A stretch of DNA of 64,000 nt, taken from the NCBI RefSeq assembly GCF_010646885.2, contig NZ_CP050700.1:4862501-4926500 (forward strand). The letters run 5' to 3'. This DNA comes from Desulfopila sp. IMCC35008. GTDB taxonomy: Bacteria; Desulfobacterota; Desulfobulbia; Desulfobulbales; Desulfocapsaceae. Position 1 is the first letter of the stretch. The number at the start of each line of letters is the position of its first letter. The notes beneath the pieces are model-generated. The model was not told the origin of the DNA. It saw only the letters and a program-made list of their open reading frames with translations, and made no database searches. Shown in pieces: positions 59,474-64,000 of this stretch. A program made the translations under genes and the position numbers.

Positions 59474-61003
59474 TCAAGCAGCCTGTCTTCGTGCCTTCAT
59501 CGTTGCCACCAGGGACCGAATCAACGGCAGACCCAGGATAAACAGGGTGGTCAGGTTAATAGTCAGGGTAATCGGCCTCTCCCACATAAACGACATGGAT
59601 TCATCGTAAATCATAAGCGATCTTCGCAAATTATCTTCCATCAAGCCACCCAGAATGAATCCGAGAAGCAGCGGAGCCATGGGAAAATTCATCAACCTCA
59701 GCGCCATAGCTGCAATGCAGAAGAATACCATCATCATGATATCGAAATCATTGAAGGTGACCAGGTACACACCCATCAGCGAGAAAAAGAAGATGATCGG
59801 CACCATGAGGTTCCGCGGGATGGCCAGCAGGCGTGCAAAGTAGGGAATAAGCGGCAGGTTGAGGATGAGCAGGAAAACATTCCCCAGATACATGGACATG
59901 ATCACACCCCAGAACACATCGGGACGCTCAATAAACATGCGGGGGCCCGGCTCAATACCGTAAGCAATGAGTGCACCAAGCATCACAGCAGTAGTGCCAG
60001 AGCCGGGGATTCCAAGAGTTAAAAGCGGAACGAAAGATCCGGAACTGGCTGCGTTATTACCTGTCTCCGGAGCGGCAAGACCGCGCAGGCTACCTTTGCC
60101 GAACTTCTTCTGCTCCTCAGGGGGGGCGAGGTTTCTTTCCATTCCATAAGACATGAATGAGCCCAGGGTCGCACCCGCGCCGGGCAGGACACCGATAAAA
60201 AAACCGAGAATGGAAGAGCGCATAATAGACGGAGCGATCAGCTTGAATTCCTTTTTGCTCACTGCAAGGCTCTTGAAGCCGATCATTTTCATGTCAAGAC
60301 TGTCTGATGAGGCATCCCTTTTCAGGACAATCATCAACCCTTCCGTCAATGCAAAAGTGGCCATGGCCAGGAGCAGGAACTCGATGCCGTCGAGCAGTTC
60401 CAGGGAGCCGAAAGTGAAACGCTGCACACCGGAAGTCTGATCGGTACCCACCGTTGCCAGCATAAGACCAAGGACAACCATGCAGAGCGCCTTTAACACC
60501 GCTCCTCGTCCGGCAAAGGCAGAAACTGCCGTTAAACCGAGAATCATGAGAGCAAAATAGTCCGCCGACTGAAAACTTGTGGCCACACTGGCCAGCATCG
60601 GTGCAAAAAACATCAGCAATATTACAGCAATGGTTCCACCGGAAAAAGACGAATAGGCCGCTATGGCCAGCGCCTTCCCAGGATACCCTTGCCGGGCCAG
60701 CGGATAGCCGTCAAGAGCCGTGGCAACCGTCGCTGCTTCACCTGGAGCATTAATCAATATGGAGGAGGTCGAACCGCCAAAAATCGCTCCATAATAGACT
60801 CCCGAAAGCAGCACCATACCGGAAGTCGGGTCGAGCCCGTACGTTACCGGTATCATCAGCGCCACCGCCGTAATGGGTCCCAAACCTGGTAACATGCCGA
60901 TAAAAGAGCCGGCAAAACAGCCAAAGAGCACCATGGCAATATTGATGGGAATCATTGTGGTCGAGATCCCCGTCATCATACCTTGTATCATTCCATCCCA
61001 CAT
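59474..61003 (-). CDS. tctA: Tripartite tricarboxylate transporter, large membrane subunit
   Basis: TctA family, 509 residues, about eleven to twelve hydrophobic segments. Family marks are GMLPGLGPITAVALMIPVTY, the GGSTSSILINAPGEAATVAT loop, and GVLPGAGATLGSFMSY. The ATG overlaps the tctB stop (TGATG), so the two are coupled. It imports a carboxylate, delivered by the TctC receptor, using an ion gradient. Placement next to icd and acnB favours citrate or another tricarboxylate. Confidence 0.93.
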   Translation of the reverse strand: MWDGMIQGMMTGISTTMIPINIAMVLFGCFAGSFIGMLPGLGPITAVALMIPVTYGLDPTSGMVLLSGVYYGAIFGGSTSSILINAPGEAATVATALDGYPLARQGYPGKALAIAAYSSFSGGTIAVILLMFFAPMLASVATSFQSADYFALMILGLTAVSAFAGRGAVLKALCMVVLGLMLATVGTDQTSGVQRFTFGSLELLDGIEFLLLAMATFALTEGLMIVLKRDASSDSLDMKMIGFKSLAVSKKEFKLIAPSIMRSSILGFFIGVLPGAGATLGSFMSYGMERNLAPPEEQKKFGKGSLRGLAAPETGNNAASSGSFVPLLTLGIPGSGTTAVMLGALIAYGIEPGPRMFIERPDVFWGVIMSMYLGNVFLLILNLPLIPYFARLLAIPRNLMVPIIFFFSLMGVYLVTFNDFDIMMMVFFCIAAMALRLMNFPMAPLLLGFILGGLMEDNLRRSLMIYDESMSFMWERPITLTINLTTLFILGLPLIRSLVATMKARRQAA

Positions 61004-61482
61004 CAGAGTATCCCCAGCTGGTAGAATATTTCACCCGGTGCGATATACACCCCGAGCAGTAAGGACATAATGGCCCAGAGCAGGCAAACAAGAGGGATGG
61101 CGGTCAGCAGCATCAGCTTCTTCCTTCTCTCCCCTAATATCCAGAATCCAACAAGCAGGAAAACGATGGAAGCGACGATAAAACCGAGCCATTTCATGGT
61201 CAGGCCAAAAATAAGCATGAGGGCTGTCAGCAGTATCGCTGTCCCCCAGTCATACCCCTTTGTCTCTTCTGACAGGCTCTTCTTGCCGCTGGGGTCAGCC
61301 GTTGGCAGCACCAATATTAAAAATGAGAGCAGGACTCCCATCGCCGAAAGGGCATAGGGCATCGTGCGAGGAGTAAAGGTCTCCTGCTGGGCAAGAAACG
61401 TGAGAGGAATTTTGGTTGCCAACAGCCCATAGCTGATTGAGAACAGGAGGATAATAAGTGCCCCCACTTTTTCCCGTGCCAT
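61003..61482 (-). CDS. tctB: Tripartite tricarboxylate transporter, small membrane subunit
   Basis: A 159-residue TctB-like protein with four hydrophobic segments. The ATG at 61482 is preferred because AGGAGGCG lies directly upstream; codons further 5' are not family-like. It forms the membrane part together with TctA. It is separated from tctC by a hairpin. Confidence 0.87.
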   Translation of the reverse strand: MAREKVGALIILLFSISYGLLATKIPLTFLAQQETFTPRTMPYALSAMGVLLSFLILVLPTADPSGKKSLSEETKGYDWGTAILLTALMLIFGLTMKWLGFIVASIVFLLVGFWILGERRKKLMLLTAIPLVCLLWAIMSLLLGVYIAPGEIFYQLGIL

Positions 61483-61524
61483 GAACGCCTCCTTGCAATA
61501 TTGAAAAAAAACAGGGTAAGAATA

Positions 61525-61556
61525 GATCATCCCCGTTTGAGATAACGGGAATGATC
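61525..61556 (-). terminator. Attenuating hairpin between tctC and tctB
   Basis: On the minus strand GATCATTCCCGTT pairs with AACGGGGATGATC (one mismatch) around a 6-base loop, 27 bases after the tctC stop. It probably lowers read-through so that the receptor protein is made in excess of the membrane subunits. Confidence 0.6.
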
Positions 61557-61582
61557 TGCTTGTAGTTCAGACGAAATGGAGA

Positions 61583-62572
61583 TTACTGCAGAAAACCGAG
61601 CTTGCGCATAATACCGCCCAGGTCTTTTTCCTGTTTTTCGAGGAAGCTGTAAAATTCGTCGCCCGGCTGATACAGGTTCTGCCAGCCGCGCTGCTTGCGA
61701 ATCTCTTCCCACTCGGGTGTATCGTACATTTTCTTTAGTACCGCGCGATATGCCTCGGCTTTTGCTTTGTCCAGGTTAGGAATGGCAAAGAATCCACGCC
61801 AGTTGGCAAAGGTCATGTCATAGCCGAGTTCTTTCATAGTCGGGACATCCGGTGCCTGGACAAGACGTTCGGCAGAGGTAACCGCCAGGATACGAACCTC
61901 ACCCTGATTGGCAAGACCGAGCGCTTCACCAAAACCGGTTGAGAGCAACTGGGTGTCACCGGAGAGCAGACCGGCCATAGCCTTTCCACCAGCATCATAG
62001 GGGATGTATTTAAGCTTTAACGGATCACCACCTGCTGCCTGGATAACCATGGCAGGAACGAGGTGGTCCATACCGCCTTTAACTGAACCACCTGCTATCT
62101 TGACTGATTTCGGATCTTTATTGAAGTCAGCAATCACGTCCTTCATGGAAGTATACTTGGAATCTTTCGGCACAACAAATGCAGCATAATCAGCAATCAC
62201 GGAAGCAATCGGGGTGAGATCACGGAATGACTGCGGGAACACACCGGTGAGCGAACGGATAATAATCGGGGTTGAGTTAACCAGCAGGGTATTCTCCTGA
62301 CGGGCAGCCGTTGAAATCAGATGATTCAGCGCTTTACCGCCACCACCGCCTGACATATTCTCAAAAGAAGTCTGACCAACAAGTTTGGAATCAAGCAAGG
62401 CTTTTCCGACACCGCGGGCCGTACCGTCCCAACCGCCGCCTGCGCCACCGGGAATAATAAAATGAATCTCTTCAACATCACTGGACATTGCCGGGGTGGA
62501 AAGCATACCCAACACCATACAACCTGCCGCAAATCCGGACATCAACTTACGAAATGTACTCTTTTTCTTCAT
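61583..62572 (-). CDS. tctC: Tripartite tricarboxylate transporter, periplasmic receptor
   Basis: A 329-residue extracytoplasmic solute receptor of the TctC/Bug family. The ATG at 62572 follows AGGAGACACTTC and gives a signal peptide (MKKKSTFRKLMSGFAAGCM...) cleaved near STPAMS-SD. Family features are EEIHFIIPGGAGGGWDGTAR and LKYIPYDAGGKAMAGLLSGD. It is the first gene of the tctCBA-abrB operon and divergent from a CitA/DcuS-type kinase gene, which probably senses the same ligand. Confidence 0.92.
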   Translation of the reverse strand: MKKKSTFRKLMSGFAAGCMVLGMLSTPAMSSDVEEIHFIIPGGAGGGWDGTARGVGKALLDSKLVGQTSFENMSGGGGGKALNHLISTAARQENTLLVNSTPIIIRSLTGVFPQSFRDLTPIASVIADYAAFVVPKDSKYTSMKDVIADFNKDPKSVKIAGGSVKGGMDHLVPAMVIQAAGGDPLKLKYIPYDAGGKAMAGLLSGDTQLLSTGFGEALGLANQGEVRILAVTSAERLVQAPDVPTMKELGYDMTFANWRGFFAIPNLDKAKAEAYRAVLKKMYDTPEWEEIRKQRGWQNLYQPGDEFYSFLEKQEKDLGGIMRKLGFLQ

Positions 62573-62806
62573 GAAGTGTCTCCTGATGAAAGTTTCAACG
62601 TAGCCCCAACCCTCTGACAGAAGGACGATGGGCATCGTTTTCGGTTGCCGTGACCGGGACACAAACCATCCTCCCCCGGACCACAGCCTGATGAATGGTA
62701 TTGACATCTTTCACGATGACTCAGTAAAAGTAAATGATCGGCACGTAAAGAGTTATTTATCCGTAAAAATCTTTTTGTTCATTCTGTTCACGCACACATT
62801 ATCGAT

Positions 62807-64000
62807 ATGGATCACCACAACAACATCACCTCCGGCAGCTCCACAGATGGTGGAACAACCCGGCAAAAACCGATGAAGCTGCAAAATAAGATGATCCTGC
62901 TTATCGTCGGGTTGCTGCTTCTGGTGGCAACGATCGGGGGCATCTTTTCCCTGCATATCATCTCCTCCATCCTGGAGGAACAGATCGGCAGCAGAGCACT
63001 GAAGGTTTCGCAGACCGTTGCCAAGATACCCCAGGTGCAGGAAGACCTGCTGAGAGATGATTACACCCTGTCAAGCCTGCAGCAAATTATCGAGCCGATC
63101 CGTAAGGAAACAGGGGCACAGTTTATCGTTATCGGTGACAAAAACGGTGTTCGCTACACCCACCCGGTAACAGCGCGGCTGGGTAAAAAAATGGTTGGGG
63201 GCGACAACCATCGGGCACTGGAGAAAGGACTTTCCTACATCTCCAAGGCGACCGGCACCCTGGGACCCTCCATCCGGGGCAAAGTGCCTGTTTTTTCTGA
63301 TGCAGGCGAGATCATCGGCATCGTCTCTGTCGGCTATCTAATGGAAGATGTCAAAGCAATTATCCGAAGCTACCAGCTCCGAATCATCTCGGCCATCACC
63401 GCCGCCATCCTGCTTGGGGTTGGGCTGACCATCAAGATAACCGGCAACTTGAAAAAAGCAATTTTTGGTCTGGAGCCGGAAGAAATCGGCACCCTTTTAA
63501 AGGAGAAGACCGCCACCCTCGAGGCGGTGCGTGAAGGCATCATGGCTGTCGATGCCAAGGGGTGCATCACCACGATTAACCAAGCAGCCTTCGACACCCT
63601 TAACATCAAGTACGACCCTGATATCATCGGCAAACAGGTACAGGAAGTGTTTCCCGAAACCCGGATGCTGGAAGTGCTTGAGACAGGTGAAAGCCAGCTT
63701 GATAAAATCCTCAATCTCGATGAGAAAGAGATTATCGTCAACCGACTCCCAATCATCATGGGCAACAGGGTGACAGGCGTGGTCTCCTCCTTTCGGGACA
63801 AAAGCGAGCTGGACACCATGGCCAAAAAGCTCTATCAGGTCCAGAAATATTCGGAAATGCTGCGGGCCCAGACCCATGAATACTCCAACAAACTGCACAC
63901 CATCTCAGGACTGATTCAGATCGGTGCCTCTCAGGAGGCGATCGATCTCATCGGCAGCGAGACATCAGGGTACCAAAAACTCATCACTTCACTGATGACC
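62807..64000 (+). CDS. CitA/DcuS-type sensor histidine kinase, 3' end outside the window
   Basis: The gene runs off the end of the window; 398 residues are visible. The start may be ATG 62807 or ATG 62873; the second gives MKLQNKMILLIVGLLLLVAT, a direct first membrane helix. A periplasmic PDC-type sensor domain follows (about 65-185, counted from 62807; FIVIGDKNGVRYTHPV, SIRGKVPVFSDAGEIIGIVS), then a second membrane helix (about 190-210), a PAS domain (about 235-350) and the family's H-box RAQTHEYSNKLHTISGLIQI. These are the marks of citrate and C4-dicarboxylate sensors. It is divergent from tctC and probably controls it through a regulator further downstream. Confidence 0.9.
   Translation, partial: MDHHNNITSGSSTDGGTTRQKPMKLQNKMILLIVGLLLLVATIGGIFSLHIISSILEEQIGSRALKVSQTVAKIPQVQEDLLRDDYTLSSLQQIIEPIRKETGAQFIVIGDKNGVRYTHPVTARLGKKMVGGDNHRALEKGLSYISKATGTLGPSIRGKVPVFSDAGEIIGIVSVGYLMEDVKAIIRSYQLRIISAITAAILLGVGLTIKITGNLKKAIFGLEPEEIGTLLKEKTATLEAVREGIMAVDAKGCITTINQAAFDTLNIKYDPDIIGKQVQEVFPETRMLEVLETGESQLDKILNLDEKEIIVNRLPIIMGNRVTGVVSSFRDKSELDTMAKKLYQVQKYSEMLRAQTHEYSNKLHTISGLIQIGASQEAIDLIGSETSGYQKLITSLMT

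Overview
The window reads as chromosomal DNA of an anaerobic, sulfur-cycle deltaproteobacterium. A Desulfobulbales-like member of Desulfobacterota is my best guess; this is inferred from gene content, not from any marker gene. Supporting signs are a tungsten-type aldehyde:ferredoxin oxidoreductase, a molybdopterin oxidoreductase with a four-cluster ferredoxin partner, a large TauE/SafE permease, a tripartite tricarboxylate transporter, many PAS/GAF histidine kinases and sigma-54 activators. No rRNA, tRNA, CRISPR array or intact transposase was seen.

Layout. 1-2.8 kb: end of a PAS histidine kinase plus a LuxR-type response regulator. 3.3-3.9 kb: a broken exported rhodanese. 4.0-30.3 kb: a catabolic region bracketed by lipA and lipB. 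It holds an aldehyde:ferredoxin oxidoreductase, a FAD/Fe-S 2-hydroxyacid dehydrogenase, an AcoR-like sigma-54 activator, acoABC-lpd (acetoin dehydrogenase type), two short-chain dehydrogenases, an M24-family protein, a VOC protein and a GC-rich CUT2 sugar-type ABC transporter. A decayed AT-rich relative of that transporter's ATPase lies just downstream. Three -24/-12 promoters (about 5202, 12695 and 21987) are each preceded by a TGTCC-N7-GGACA-like element. They tie the oxidoreductase, the aco operon and the transporter into one probable AcoR-type regulon. Biochemically this fits acetoin or a related ketol being cleaved to acetyl-CoA and an aldehyde, with the aldehyde oxidised to the acid on ferredoxin.

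32.0-46.8 kb: a co-directional signalling and redox block. In order it encodes a His-rich membrane protein, a histidine kinase and receiver protein, a cytoplasmic molybdopterin oxidoreductase with a 16-Cys ferredoxin subunit, a GAF-GAF-PAS kinase-like protein lacking the ATPase domain, a small membrane protein, a TauE/SafE permease with a large exported domain, an EMC3-like membrane protein, a PEP-synthase-like ATP-grasp/phospho-His protein with no PEP barrel, a Cys-dependent phosphatase with a Cys-bearing tail, and an NtrC-type regulator. This is the best candidate here for an undescribed system.

46.9-54.5 kb: a deacetylase/hydantoinase-like pair, an AEC transporter, a DUF554 protein, a methyltransferase, and convergent fructokinase and D-lyxose isomerase-type genes. 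54.8-64 kb: acnB, icd, a half-size AbrB protein and tctABC on the minus strand, with a divergent CitA/DcuS-type sensor kinase running off the end. This looks like a tricarboxylate uptake and oxidation module.
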